64,000 nucleotides of DNA from Bacillus massilinigeriensis (GCF_900117315.1 NZ_LT630337.1:3282011-3346010), one strand, 5' to 3'; positions 54,512 through 63,723 are shown, counted from the stretch's first letter. Notes: a model not told the origin generated them from the letters alone. A program made the numbers and translations.

Positions 54512-55318
54512 TTAATACGACAAAAACTCACTTACTATTGTACCAAATTTCTCGCGTTTCTCCACATGAATTGCATGCCCACAGTTTTCTACTGTCACCA
54601 TTCTTGCTTTTTTGAGCTTATTTTGCATATTGTCTGCAATACGACAAAATTTTTTATCCATTGAGCCAGTAATTAAAAGAATATCCATTTCTAAATGACA
54701 AAGCTGATCCCACCAAGACGGCTGTGACCCAGTACCCATTCCGAACAAGCTGTTTGTTAATCCAGTAATTGAATTATTTAAGCGCTGCTGTCGAATACTT
54801 AATTGAACAGAATCCGACAGCCTTTTTTGACTCTCAAAAAGAGGGATATTTTCCCAGTACTTTACAAAGGCTTCTATACCATTTTTTTTAATAAAATCAG
54901 CCAATTTTCCATCATGATTCATTCTTTGCTTTCTTTCCTCTACAGTTTCTAAACCAGGGGAAGCACTTTCAAGAATTAATTTTCTAACCATATGAGGATA
55001 TTTCACAGCAAAGGTTAATGCTAGTCTACCACCCATCGAATAACCAAGAATATCTGTTTTTTCGATATGGTTCTTCTCTAATATTTGCTGGAGATCATCT
55101 GCGGCCCTCAAAATATTGTATTTTTCTACATTCTCTGGAGCATCTGTTTTACCGTGACCAATAATATCTAAAGCCAGTAAGGAAGAATGTTGACCCCATT
55201 GACCACAAAAATCCATCCATGTAGAGCTATCTCCTGTAAAACCATGTAGTAATAGGAGAGGAAAGCCTTCACCACAAGTATCGACATGGTAACGAATGCT
55301 GTCGATGACAATTTTCAT
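54512..55318 (-). CDS. menH: SHCHC synthase MenH
   Basis: The 268-aa alpha/beta hydrolase-fold enzyme removes pyruvate from SEPHCHC. LLLHGFTGDSSTW near residue 21 forms the oxyanion region, GYSMGGRLAL near 90 the nucleophile serine, GSMDKKF the aspartate and NCGHAIHVE the histidine. Its start overlaps the menD stop codon by four bases, so the two are translationally coupled. Confidence 0.92.
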   Translation of the reverse strand: MKIVIDSIRYHVDTCGEGFPLLLLHGFTGDSSTWMDFCGQWGQHSSLLALDIIGHGKTDAPENVEKYNILRAADDLQQILEKNHIEKTDILGYSMGGRLALTFAVKYPHMVRKLILESASPGLETVEERKQRMNHDGKLADFIKKNGIEAFVKYWENIPLFESQKRLSDSVQLSIRQQRLNNSITGLTNSLFGMGTGSQPSWWDQLCHLEMDILLITGSMDKKFCRIADNMQNKLKKARMVTVENCGHAIHVEKREKFGTIVSEFLSY

Positions 55319-57078
55319 TCTTTTTCACCAGTCAGTATTCGACTTATTTCCCAGGAAACATTTTTCCACAAATTTCGATGGACCTGTAAATTTTCATCTC
55401 TATTTGTCGGAATTTCCAACACGTGAAGTCCGTGATTCCCCAATTTTTGCAATAATGAGGTTGAAAAATGATCCCAGTCTGTAATTCTATCAAAAATCCC
55501 ATTGAACATAGTAACTGAGTGCTTAAAATCTAAGTCTAAAGGGGTTCCAAATAATAACTCAAAGTTCTTAGGATGGTTAGACTGAGGGAGAAAAGAAAAG
55601 ATTCCTCCACCATTATTATTGATTAAAATAATTTTGATATTTATGTTATAAAGCTTTGATGCGATTAATCCATTAAGGTCGTGGAAAAACGTTAGATCAC
55701 CAAGTACCAAATAAAGGGGTTGAGATTCCAATGCTGCACCCAATGCAGTTGAAACCGTCCCATCAATTCCATTTGCCCCCCTATTAGCTAGGATTCTAAT
55801 GGATTTGTTGTTATGAAAGAAAAAGGAATCCAAATCTCTAATCGGCATACTATTCCCAACAAATAGGGTAGCTCCATCTGGAAGCATTTCTGCAAGCTTG
55901 TAAAATACCTTTCCTTCATTCAATTCAGTGATATCATTTATTTTTGTTAAATGATCCTTTGTAAGGGTATTGATTTCTTGCCATTTTTGTAAATAATCTA
56001 CCTGGTTATTATTTGCTGATGATAAATGATCTGAAATTGATTGACAAAAATCCTCCTCATCACAATAAACCATATCTGTTGATAAAAGAGAAGGGTCTTG
56101 CCACCCTCCACCACCATCAATGACGACTTGACGAGCTTCAAGACTTTCTTTAATAAAGATCGTTAATGCTTTAGAAACCGGCATAGCCCCAAACCGTATA
56201 ACAATATTTGGTTTTAAAGCAAGCTTTGCGTCTTCGTTTCTTAGAAATGTATCATATGTATCAATAATATTTTTGCCTGAATGCTTCCCACTTCTCAACT
56301 GGGATAATGGATCAGCAATGATAGGATAATTTAGTTTTTCAGAAAGACTAATAACTTTTTCAGGAAACTGTCCAGATTCATTCATCGATCCACATACAAT
56401 TATTCCCTTTTCATATTGATCAAAAAGCTTTGCATAATACTCTATCTGTTGTTCATTTAAACCATACTTTGTTTTCTCAATCTGTACATATCGTTCAGTA
56501 CGATCTTTAAATGTAAACAAATCCTCGCGGTCCAGATCAGGAATAAGAGGTTCTCGCAAAGGAAAGTTTAAATGGACTGGACCTGCAGGAGACTGTAATG
56601 CTACTGCAGCTGCTCGAGCACATGTATTTCGAGCATAACGAACCATTTCAATGGTTCCTTCTGGTGGAGCCATTTCAACAAACCACTTAACATGCTGACC
56701 ATACAAATGAATCTGGTCAATTGCTTGCGGAGCTCCTACATCCCTCAATTCATGTGGTCGATCAGCCGTTAAGACGATTAAAGGCACCCTAGAATAATGA
56801 GCTTCTACAATAGCTGGATAATAGTTAGCGGTAGCTGTACCAGATGTACATAGAATCGCCACCGGCTTATGGGTCACCTTTGCAATTCCTAAAGCAAAAA
56901 AGGCAGCAGAGCGCTCGTCCACATGAATATGAACATGAAGATCTTTATGCTCTGCCATAACCATTGCAATTGGGGTAGAGCGAGAACCAGGACTTACGAC
57001 AACATCCTTAACTCCACAATTCACTAACTCCGCTACAAAGGCTGATATATAAGATGTCAATGATTCTTGGTGATTCAT
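55315..57078 (-). CDS. menD: SEPHCHC synthase MenD
   Basis: The 587-aa thiamine-diphosphate enzyme condenses 2-oxoglutarate and isochorismate. The N-terminal PYR domain has DVVVSPGSRSTPIAMV and HVDERSAAFFALGIAK with the conserved glutamate; the C-terminal PP domain has GDLTFFHDLNGL near residue 440, the TPP-magnesium motif. Overlaps of four bases with menF and menH show a tight operon. Length is typical. Confidence 0.95.
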   Translation of the reverse strand: MNHQESLTSYISAFVAELVNCGVKDVVVSPGSRSTPIAMVMAEHKDLHVHIHVDERSAAFFALGIAKVTHKPVAILCTSGTATANYYPAIVEAHYSRVPLIVLTADRPHELRDVGAPQAIDQIHLYGQHVKWFVEMAPPEGTIEMVRYARNTCARAAAVALQSPAGPVHLNFPLREPLIPDLDREDLFTFKDRTERYVQIEKTKYGLNEQQIEYYAKLFDQYEKGIIVCGSMNESGQFPEKVISLSEKLNYPIIADPLSQLRSGKHSGKNIIDTYDTFLRNEDAKLALKPNIVIRFGAMPVSKALTIFIKESLEARQVVIDGGGGWQDPSLLSTDMVYCDEEDFCQSISDHLSSANNNQVDYLQKWQEINTLTKDHLTKINDITELNEGKVFYKLAEMLPDGATLFVGNSMPIRDLDSFFFHNNKSIRILANRGANGIDGTVSTALGAALESQPLYLVLGDLTFFHDLNGLIASKLYNINIKIILINNNGGGIFSFLPQSNHPKNFELLFGTPLDLDFKHSVTMFNGIFDRITDWDHFSTSLLQKLGNHGLHVLEIPTNRDENLQVHRNLWKNVSWEISRILTGEKE

Positions 57079-58484
57079 TTTTTCATTCCTCCAAGGGCAG
57101 ATAGCATCGGTATGAATTTCATATTGGTTTCTAGATATTCACTTTCTGCGTTTGAATCTTTAACAATTCCACAACCAGCAAATAGGGAGGCTTCATCACC
57201 TTGGATTAATGCGGACCGTATGGCAACTGCAAATTCACCGTCTTCCTTGTAATCCATCCAGCCGATAGGCGCACCATAAAAACCTCGATCTAGCTCTTCT
57301 ATTTCTCTTATAGTTTCTATTGCCTCTTGCTTTGGCAAACCTCCTAATGCAGGGGTAGGATGCATTCTTTCAACAAGTTCAAAGAGTGATGTGTCTTTCT
57401 TTGATATCCCAATTACAGGGGTATATAAATGCTGAATATCTCTAACCTTTAGTAATTCAGGTTGTTTCGGTATCTCTAATCTAATACAGACTTCATCCAT
57501 TGCATCCTTTATCATATCGACGACAAACTGGTGCTCCTTTAAATTCTTTGGATCAGATAATAGCACCTTTCCTAGCTCTTCATCCTCTACTTGATTTTCA
57601 CCTCTTCCGATAGACCCGGCTAAGCAAGTGGACAATAAAGTTGAACCTGTCTTTTTCACCAGTCTCTCTGGTGAGGCACCAAGAAAGCAATCTCCTCCGG
57701 TTTCAAAAGCAAAAACAAAGCTATCTTCTTGTTCTTTTAATAATTGTTTTAAGACATTTTCCACCGAGATCCTTCTATCAAAATAAAGCCTTAATTCCCT
57801 AGCTAAAACGGTTTTCTTCAGTACTCCTTTATTCAGGCGTTGAACAAGGCTAGTGACAGTTCTCTTCCATTCTTCAGGATTTATCTCTCTTTTTTCAATA
57901 AGTGCTGCCTCTTCCATAAAAGTGACAGGATTCACAGATTGCAGAAGCTTTGATCTTTCTACTAACACACTTTCATATAACCGAGAGTCATCATCATGCT
58001 GATTGCATAGTATATTGGTTGTAAGAAAGGCTTCCCCGTCAACAATACTTAATAAGAATTTAGGTATATGGAAAAGCGTATCATCAAATTTAGACCATAA
58101 CTCTGTTTTTTCCTTTAAAGGATCAAATGAAAAGCCGCCAAACATTAATGGGCCTGTTCCACTCATAGAGAACTCATTATAAATGATCGCATCATCTATG
58201 AAGCGCTTCCACTCTTTTTCAACATGAAAAAAGCGGTCAGTGTCCTGATCCGACTGTATTTGTTTACATATTCCAATCCCAATAAAAGATGTTTTACTAG
58301 AATTTTCTTTCCAAAAAAATCGTTCCCCCATGTACCTCCTATGAGCTGATGCAAAAAAAGCGAGGGGGTCTATATAGTTAATTTTTTGTACCTCACTTAC
58401 TAAAACAGACTTAGACTGGGAATTAGCTCTTTTTATCGCTTCTTGGATCCCTTCTTTTAATTCTTCATCTTGTATGGTAACCAA
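57075..58484 (-). CDS. menF: Isochorismate synthase MenF
   Basis: The 469-aa chorismate-utilising enzyme makes isochorismate. LKKTVLAREL with the conserved lysine, FLGASPERLV, CLAGSIGRG and EEL.KNLKEHQFVVDMI are family blocks in the C-terminal half. I start at the TTG at 58484, eight bases after GGAGG; an in-frame ATG eight codons upstream overlaps that ribosome site. First gene of the operon, with a SigA-like promoter at 58542-58571. Confidence 0.92.
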   Translation of the reverse strand: MVTIQDEELKEGIQEAIKRANSQSKSVLVSEVQKINYIDPLAFFASAHRRYMGERFFWKENSSKTSFIGIGICKQIQSDQDTDRFFHVEKEWKRFIDDAIIYNEFSMSGTGPLMFGGFSFDPLKEKTELWSKFDDTLFHIPKFLLSIVDGEAFLTTNILCNQHDDDSRLYESVLVERSKLLQSVNPVTFMEEAALIEKREINPEEWKRTVTSLVQRLNKGVLKKTVLARELRLYFDRRISVENVLKQLLKEQEDSFVFAFETGGDCFLGASPERLVKKTGSTLLSTCLAGSIGRGENQVEDEELGKVLLSDPKNLKEHQFVVDMIKDAMDEVCIRLEIPKQPELLKVRDIQHLYTPVIGISKKDTSLFELVERMHPTPALGGLPKQEAIETIREIEELDRGFYGAPIGWMDYKEDGEFAVAIRSALIQGDEASLFAGCGIVKDSNAESEYLETNMKFIPMLSALGGMKK

Positions 58485-58541
58485 AAAAATCCCTCCAAAT
58501 AACAGCAAATAACTGTTATCCTACCTATTTAGACTTATTCT

Positions 58542-58571
58542 AAGATACACTGCAACACGTAATTATGTCAA
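58542..58571 (-). promoter_or_regulatory. Promoter of the men operon
   Basis: TTGACA (complement at 58566-58571) and TATCTT (complement at 58542-58547) with an 18-base spacer, about 60 bases before menF. Confidence 0.6.
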
Positions 58572-58740
58572 TAATCGTGGTTGGTTTAGCCTAGTTTTTT
58601 CTTTATTATATATCAGTATTTTCTTGCTATTCTTCTATCCACTAAAAGAACTTTTCTATAAAAGTAAAATCATTAAAATTAGAAGTGAAATCAATGATTA
58701 AATATAAACCAAAATACCTCTGTACGGAAGAAAATTGCCA

Positions 58741-58769
58741 TTGACACCTTTAATTATATTACCTAAACT
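58741..58769 (+). promoter_or_regulatory. Promoter of menA
   Basis: TTGACA at 58741-58746 and TAAACT at 58764-58769 with a 17-base spacer, divergent from the men operon promoter. Confidence 0.55.
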
Positions 58770-58866
58770 TAAAATTGTAACGAAATAGACAAAAATATAT
58801 TTCAAAATAATTTTCACAAAAGAATATCAGAGAAAATTTCATTATGAAACTAAAGGGGAGAGATTT

Positions 58867-59796
58867 ATGCAAACGCAAATGCAGACTAGTTCTTCACCTG
58901 TAGTAAACAAAGGTTGGAGAGTATGGTGGAAGATGACTCGACCACATACACTTACTGCATCTTTTGTACCTGTACTACTCGGAACTGCATTAGCACTATA
59001 TGATACTGATATACATTATGGTTTATTCGTAGCCATGCTAATAGCTAGTTTACTCATTCAAATTGCCACAAACCTATTCAATGAGTATTACGATTATGTT
59101 AGAGGCTTAGATAATGAGGAGTCAGTCGGAATCGGAGGGACCATCGTCCGAGATGGTTTCAAACCGAAAACTGTTTTGATGCTTGCATTAGGTCTTTATG
59201 GAATGTCGATTCTTATTGGGGTTTATATTTGTATGAATTCCAGTTGGTGGCTTGCTGTAGTAGGTCTTATTGCCATGGGAATTGGCTATTTGTATACTGG
59301 AGGCCCAATGCCAATTGCCTATACCCCATTCGGAGAGATTATGGCTGGTTTTGTTATGGGTATGCTCATTATTTTAATTTCATTTTTCATACAGACTGGT
59401 AATGTTACAGCATTTAGTATTCTCCTTTCTATCCCAATTTTCTTTCTCGTTGGTGCCATTTTACTCGCTAATAACATTCGAGATTTAGATGGAGATAAAG
59501 AGTTTGGAAGAAAGACGGTTGCTATTTTACTAGGAAGACAAAAAGCAATTTATTTACTAGCTGCAATGTTCAGTGTTTCTTACCTTTTTGTACTATTATT
59601 AATCCTATTAGGTATTGCATCACCATGGCTCTTAATCGTTGTCTTAAGTGCTCCAAAAGCAATTAAGGCAATTAAGGGATTCATCGGGAAGACCATGCCA
59701 ATTCAAATGATTCCAGCCATGAAGGCAACAGCACAAACCAATACATTCTTTGGATTGTTACTATCATGTGGATTATTGATTGGTACAATTGTATGA
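58867..59796 (+). CDS. menA: 1,4-Dihydroxy-2-naphthoate prenyltransferase MenA
   Basis: The 309-aa membrane protein of the UbiA family attaches the polyprenyl chain to DHNA. NLFNEYYDYVRGLD near residue 70 and NNIRDLDGDKEFGRKTVA near residue 205 are the two Asp-rich prenyl-diphosphate motifs, and about eight membrane helices are predicted. It is divergent from menF. AAAGGGGAG precedes the ATG. The prenyl chain length is set elsewhere. Confidence 0.94.
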   Translation: MQTQMQTSSSPVVNKGWRVWWKMTRPHTLTASFVPVLLGTALALYDTDIHYGLFVAMLIASLLIQIATNLFNEYYDYVRGLDNEESVGIGGTIVRDGFKPKTVLMLALGLYGMSILIGVYICMNSSWWLAVVGLIAMGIGYLYTGGPMPIAYTPFGEIMAGFVMGMLIILISFFIQTGNVTAFSILLSIPIFFLVGAILLANNIRDLDGDKEFGRKTVAILLGRQKAIYLLAAMFSVSYLFVLLLILLGIASPWLLIVVLSAPKAIKAIKGFIGKTMPIQMIPAMKATAQTNTFFGLLLSCGLLIGTIV

Positions 59797-59826
59797 TAAT
59801 CCCTTCAATTTAAATAATTCAATGAG

Positions 59827-59860
59827 GAAAAAGGAGAAGCTAACAAGCTTTTCCTTTTTT
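59827..59860 (+). terminator. Terminator after menA
   Basis: AGGAGAAGCT pairs with AGCTTTTCCT around an AACA loop, followed by T residues. Confidence 0.8.
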
Positions 59861-60025
59861 GCCTTTTTAATAAGGGTAAAGTTATATTGATTAACAAAGG
59901 ATTTTTTATGTATTGGAAAATCGAATTATTTTACATACCGTTTTCCTTCAAATTAGATATAACTACTCTTTTTAGCCGAAAAAAATAGCCCACTCTACCT
60001 ACATAGAAGTGAACAAAAAGTTATC

Positions 60026-60166
60026 ATCATTTTTCTGTAATCCCAAAGTTTAATATTATTTATCTTGTTTTTTGTCATTATTACTCTTACTAACGATGGC
60101 AAATACAGTGACAATACAAAAGATCAAGGTAAAAACTTGCCATGAAGACCAACCTCCAATTTCCAT
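60026..60166 (-). CDS. 46-aa single-pass membrane protein (candidate)
   Basis: A short frame starting MEIGGWSSWQVFTLIFCIV has one hydrophobic helix (residues about 9-25) and a lysine- and asparagine-rich tail. A good ribosome site, AGAGGGTGAG, lies seven bases before the ATG. Architecture (short exposed N-terminus, one helix, basic tail) is typical of real small membrane proteins in Bacillus. No homologue is recognised, and the frame is too short for statistical support, so it is tentative. Confidence 0.5.
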
Positions 60167-60181
60167 AAACTCACCCTCTAA

Positions 60182-60202
60182 TGCAATAAAAAATTTATTG
60201 CA
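60182..60202. promoter_or_regulatory. TGCAATAAA-n3-TTTATTGCA palindrome
   Basis: Two perfect 9-base arms with a 3-base spacer, just upstream of the 46-aa frame. It may be an operator; given its AT content, chance is possible. Confidence 0.35.
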
Positions 60203-60257
60203 ATAAATTATTTATGAATATTCAATCCATTAAAATGCAGCCTTGTTCAATAGTAAT

Positions 60258-61007
60258 TCAGCTACGAATTTCTCTTCGAACTTTATCTAATCCCCAGTAG
60301 AACTGACGCATGTAATGAAATCGATCAGCTTCTATCAAAGGATTTCCTAAAGCCTTACGGACGGCTTCTTTAAACCCTTTAGATAAGTCCATTACCACCA
60401 CTTGTACTCTACCTGTGTCAAATTGCTTAAAATAATTTTCAATGGTCTTACTTCGTCTGTCTGGTAAAACATCGATGATTCTTTTATCTTGAACATCTAC
60501 AACAATTGTTTGGAATTTCTCTTTATCTGCGTCCCCCTTGAACTCATCAATCGCAATAACCTTTGGAAGAACACGGGTTGCCTTAATTTTACGTTTATCA
60601 AAGAGTCGTAAAACCCGGTTAGTGCTTAACCCCACCATCAGACCCGCAGATTTAAAAGAATGATCTCCCACATAGGTTAAGGCTTGTTGTTCTAAAGAAT
60701 AGGTATGGCGCTGGTAACGGCCAACAAAAGAAAGACTTTCGTAAAAAGTACAATGGCAGTTTGTGCATAAATAACGTCTCTTTTTAAGATAGATTTTAAC
60801 CGATTTATCTTCAATCAAGCGGCTTTGAATTGTTTGAGTTCGATACCCATGAACTCTTTTCGTTCTTGCTTTACATGTTGGGCATCTGTGACTTTGCTGC
60901 ATGGTTTGGAGCCAAACACGATACTCTTGATCCTCCACCTGAAAATCAAATAGCTCCACTTTCTTATCTTTAATTCCTAACAGTTCTATGATAAGATGTT
61001 CTTGCAT
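60258..61007 (-). pseudogene. Truncated ISL3-family transposase
   Basis: This 249-aa remnant has the ISL3 N-terminal zinc ribbon (CPTCKARTKRVHG, then YLCTNCHCTFYESL), an HTH-like region (AGLMVGLSTNRVLRLFD), and the first two catalytic acids (VIAIDEFKG and VVMDLSKGF). ISL3 transposases are about 400 aa; this one ends after YMRQFYWGLDKVRREIRS, so the C-terminal part with the last catalytic glutamate is gone. Sequence past the stop shows no continuation. An inverted-repeat-like GGTATCAAAAAGAGAG lies upstream at about 61046-61061. Confidence 0.85.
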
Positions 61008-61199
61008 CCATACTCTCTCCTTTATCTTTTTGTCGCCAACTTAAAGGTATCAAAAAGAGAGAGTTGGATGTTATTTTTTTGCAGTTTTTTAGAGAATCGT
61101 CAAAATATTGATAGTAATGAGGACACCACATTCAGTATAGAGCCTAACTATTTTGAATGAAATATCACAAATCAAAATTTAATTATTAATTACGCAAAA

Positions 61200-61235
61200 C
61201 AAAAAAACTGCTGAAATAAATTCAACAGTTTTTCT
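61200..61235 (-). terminator. Terminator of the tRNA operon
   Basis: On the minus strand CTGTTGAA pairs with TTCAGCAG (one G-U) around a TTTAT loop, followed by seven T residues, four bases past tRNA-Glu. Confidence 0.85.
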
Positions 61236-61238
61236 GTA

Positions 61239-61310
61239 TGACCCGTACGGGATTCGAACCCGTGTTACCGCCGTGAAAGGGCGGTGTCTTAACCGCTTGA
61301 CCAACGGGCC
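61239..61310 (-). tRNA. tRNA-Glu (TTC)
   Basis: Full cloverleaf; anticodon TTC in the CCGCCCTTTCACGGCGG arm; no encoded CCA. Last gene of the operon. Confidence 0.96.
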
Positions 61311-61323
61311 GTGAATATTTTTA

Positions 61324-61414
61324 TGGCGGAGAAGGAGGGATTTGAACCCTCGCGCCGGTCACCCGACCTACACCCTTAGCAGGGGCGCCTCTTCAGCCTC
61401 TTGAGTACTTCCCC
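61324..61414 (-). tRNA. tRNA-Ser (GCT)
   Basis: Long variable arm; anticodon GCT; CCA encoded. Confidence 0.96.
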
Positions 61415-61424
61415 ATAAAATAAA

Positions 61425-61499
61425 TGGCTCCGCGGGTAGGATTCGAACCTACGACCGATCGGTTAACAGCCGATTGCTCTACCACTGAGCTACCGCGGA
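61425..61499 (-). tRNA. tRNA-Asn (GTT)
   Basis: Anticodon GTT; acceptor TCCGCGG/CCGCGGA; CCA encoded. Confidence 0.96.
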
Positions 61500-61518
61500 A
61501 TGAGAATTAATGATATTA

Positions 61519-61595
<77 letters not shown>

Positions 61596-61604
61596 ATATA
61601 TGTT

Positions 61605-61678
61605 TGGAGCGGGTGATGGGAATCGAACCCACGACAACAGCTTGGAAGGCTGTGGTTTTACCATTAAACTACACCCGC
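61605..61678 (-). tRNA. tRNA-Gly (TCC)
   Basis: Anticodon TCC; acceptor GCGGGTG/CACCCGC; CCA encoded. In the B. subtilis trnB order a tRNA-His would come between this gene and tRNA-Phe; it is absent here. Confidence 0.96.
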
Positions 61679-61698
61679 AAATTCTTTGGTAAAGAAGG

Positions 61699-61771
61699 TG
61701 GCTCAGGACGGAATCGAACCGCCGACACAAGGATTTTCAGTCCTTTGCTCTACCGACTGAGCTACTGAGCC
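61699..61771 (-). tRNA. tRNA-Phe (GAA)
   Basis: Anticodon GAA; acceptor GGCTCAG/CTGAGCC; only CC follows the discriminator, so CCA is not fully encoded. A repeat unit with a Phe-like 5' half lies directly upstream. Confidence 0.96.
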
Positions 61772-61918
61772 ATAAATATTATATAATCCTACAATTTAGT
61801 TTTCCTTCGTCCTTCGCCCAAAACTCAGAAAACTTATTCGAGATGCTTCTCGTTTTGTGCGCTGATGCCTTCGCTTCGTAGCTTATTCGGTCGTGCTCTA
61901 GCGACTGAGCTACAAGCC
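61772..61918 (-). repeat. tRNA-half repeat unit, Phe copy
   Basis: Contains a degenerate copy of the tRNA-Phe 5' part (61894-61918, 25 nt, ending at GAGCA) followed in transcription order by a hairpin element and a leader to the real tRNA-Phe. Stem CAAAAC (61819-61824) pairs with GTTTTG (61852-61857) around 27 nt. Period from the real tRNA motif is 148 bp. Confidence 0.8.
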
Positions 61919-61937
61919 ACTTTTGAAATATTTAAAA

Positions 61938-62014
61938 TGGCGGTCCGGACGGGACTCGAACCCGCGACCTCCTGCGTGACAGGCAGGCATTCTAACCAAC
62001 TGAACTACCGGACC
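61938..62014 (-). tRNA. tRNA-Asp (GTC)
   Basis: Anticodon GTC; acceptor GGTCCGG/CCGGACC; CCA encoded. Confidence 0.96.
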
Positions 62015-62021
62015 ATTGCGA

Positions 62022-62095
<74 letters not shown>

Positions 62096-62236
62096 ATAGT
62101 AATATTATTATTAATGTTATTCATGCTTTTATAGAAAGACCGCCCCGATTTCAGAAAGAAGATTCAAGAAGCGACTCAATCGGTGCGCTGTAGAGTATTC
62201 GAAGAAGTATATTCGAACGTGCTCCACCCCGCGATA
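62096..62236 (-). repeat. tRNA-half repeat unit, fMet copy
   Basis: The 17-bp TGCTCCACCCCGCGATA at 62082-62098 in the real tRNA recurs at 62220-62236 (period 138 bp). Here the half is only 14 nt of tRNA, because the GAGCA motif lies earlier in fMet. Stem CCGATT (62145-62150) pairs with AATCGG (62178-62183) around 27 nt. Confidence 0.82.
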
Positions 62237-62251
62237 ATGGTATTAAATAAG

Positions 62252-62344
62252 TGGAGGAGGAAGAGGGATTCGAACCCCCGCGCGGTTTAACCCGCCTGTC
62301 GGTTTTCAAGACCGATCCCTTCAGCCAGACTTGGGTATTCCTCC
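62252..62344 (-). tRNA. tRNA-Ser (TGA)
   Basis: Anticodon TGA; long variable arm; CCA encoded. Confidence 0.96.
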
Positions 62345-62359
62345 ACATTATTATAAAAT

Positions 62360-62436
62360 TGGTGGACCTTGTAGGACTCGAACCTACGACCGGACGGTTA
62401 TGAGCCGTCTGCTCTAACCAGCTGAGCTAAAGGTCC
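62360..62436 (-). tRNA. tRNA-Ile2 (CAT, lysidine type)
   Basis: Anticodon CAT, but the body (GGACCTTTAGCTCAG) matches the Bacillus tRNA-Ile whose C34 is changed to lysidine by TilS, not tRNA-Met. CCA encoded. Confidence 0.88.
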
Positions 62437-62581
62437 ATAAAATTATTACACCTGAGATTCATTTAATTCGTCTGTCCCAATCTCAGAAAGCTTAATCAAG
62501 AAGCAATTCGATTGGTACAACTCGTAGAATATTCATGGATGCTTCGCTCGTTGCTCTAACCAACTGAGCTAAAGGTCCATA
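62437..62581 (-). repeat. tRNA-half repeat unit, Ile2 copy
   Basis: The 5' part of tRNA-Ile2 recurs at 62552-62581 with one substitution (period 142 bp). Stem CCAATC (62477-62482) pairs with GATTGG (62510-62515) around 27 nt. Confidence 0.82.
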
Positions 62582-62592
62582 CTAATTATTAT

Positions 62593-62669
62593 TGGTAGCG
62601 GCGGAGGGGATCGAACCCACGACCTCACGGGTATGAACCGTACGCTCTAGCCAGCTGAGCTACGCCGCC
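62593..62669 (-). tRNA. tRNA-Met (CAT, elongator)
   Basis: Anticodon CAT in GTACGGTTCATACCCGTGA; matches the Bacillus elongator; CCA encoded. Confidence 0.93.
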
Positions 62670-62693
62670 AATATATAATTTTAATAGGATTTT

Positions 62694-62769
62694 TGGTGGA
62701 GACTAGCGGGATCGAACCGCTGACCTCCTGCGTGCAAAGCAGGCGCTCTCCCAGCTGAGCTAAGCCCCC
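62694..62769 (-). tRNA. tRNA-Ala (TGC)
   Basis: Anticodon TGC; CCA encoded. Confidence 0.96.
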
Positions 62770-62785
62770 AAAAGAAGAATATTAA

Positions 62786-62862
62786 TGGTCGGGAAGACAG
62801 GATTCGAACCTGCGACCCCTTGGTCCCAAACCAAGTGCTCTACCAAGCTGAGCTACTTCCCG
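62786..62862 (-). tRNA. tRNA-Pro (TGG)
   Basis: Anticodon TGG; acceptor CGGGAAG/CTTCCCG; CCA encoded. Confidence 0.96.
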
Positions 62863-62869
62863 AAATAAA

Positions 62870-62943
<74 letters not shown>

Positions 62944-62959
62944 ATTATGATAAGAAAAG

Positions 62960-63048
62960 TGGTGCCGAGGACCGGAATCGAACCGGTACGGTAGTCACCT
63001 ACCGCAGGATTTTAAGTCCTGTGCGTCTGCCAGTTCCGCCACCCCGGC
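62960..63048 (-). tRNA. tRNA-Leu (TAA)
   Basis: Anticodon TAA; long variable arm; CCA encoded. Confidence 0.96.
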
Positions 63049-63055
63049 ATTATAT

Positions 63056-63130
63056 TGGAGCGGAAGACGGGATTCGAACCCGCGACCCCCACCTTGGCAA
63101 GGTGGTGTTCTACCACTGAACTACTTCCGC
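63056..63130 (-). tRNA. tRNA-Gly (GCC)
   Basis: Anticodon GCC; acceptor GCGGAAG/CTTCCGC; CCA encoded. Confidence 0.96.
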
Positions 63131-63138
63131 AGATGAAG

Positions 63139-63220
63139 TGCGGGTGAAGGGAGTCGAACCCCCACGCCTTGCGGCGCCAGATCCTAAGTCTGGTGCGTCT
63201 GCCAATTCCGCCACACCCGC
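63139..63220 (-). tRNA. tRNA-Leu (TAG)
   Basis: Anticodon TAG; long variable arm; CCA not encoded. Confidence 0.96.
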
Positions 63221-63239
63221 ATTATATAGTTTAAAGAAA

Positions 63240-63315
63240 TGGTGAGCCATGAAGGACTCGAACCTTCGACCCTCTGATTAAAAGTCAGATGCTCTACCGA
63301 CTGAGCTAATGGCTC
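63240..63315 (-). tRNA. tRNA-Lys (TTT)
   Basis: Anticodon TTT; acceptor GAGCCAT/ATGGCTC; CCA encoded. Two repeat units with Lys 5' halves lie directly upstream. Confidence 0.96.
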
Positions 63316-63476
63316 TCAATATAATAATTTATAAAAACTCGATTAAATCTTTGAAGTATTGGCATCTACGACGTCCGCATTTCAGAAAGATTATTCAAGA
63401 AGCAGCTCAATGCGTACTCTGAAGCTTATTCAAAGAAGCATATTCGATCGTGCTCTACCGACTGAGCTAATGGCTC
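63316..63476 (-). repeat. tRNA-half repeat unit, Lys copy 1
   Basis: The 26-nt 5' part of tRNA-Lys recurs exactly at 63451-63476 (period 161 bp). Stem CGCATT (63376-63381) pairs with AATGCG (63409-63414) around 27 nt. Confidence 0.85.
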
Positions 63477-63636
63477 TCAATATAATAATTTATAAAAACT
63501 GATTAAATCTTTGAAGTATTGGCATCTACGACGTCCGCATTTCAGAAAGATTATTCAAGAAGCGGCTCAATGCGTACTCTGAAGCTTATTCAAAGAAGCA
63601 TATTCGATCGTGCTCTACCGACTGAACTAATGGCTC
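63477..63636 (-). repeat. tRNA-half repeat unit, Lys copy 2
   Basis: Almost identical to copy 1 (one deletion and two substitutions seen), period 160 bp, including the AT-rich leader. Its tRNA half at 63611-63636 has one change in the D-arm. Confidence 0.85.
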
Positions 63637-63647
63637 TCACCAAAAAG

Positions 63648-63723
<76 letters not shown>

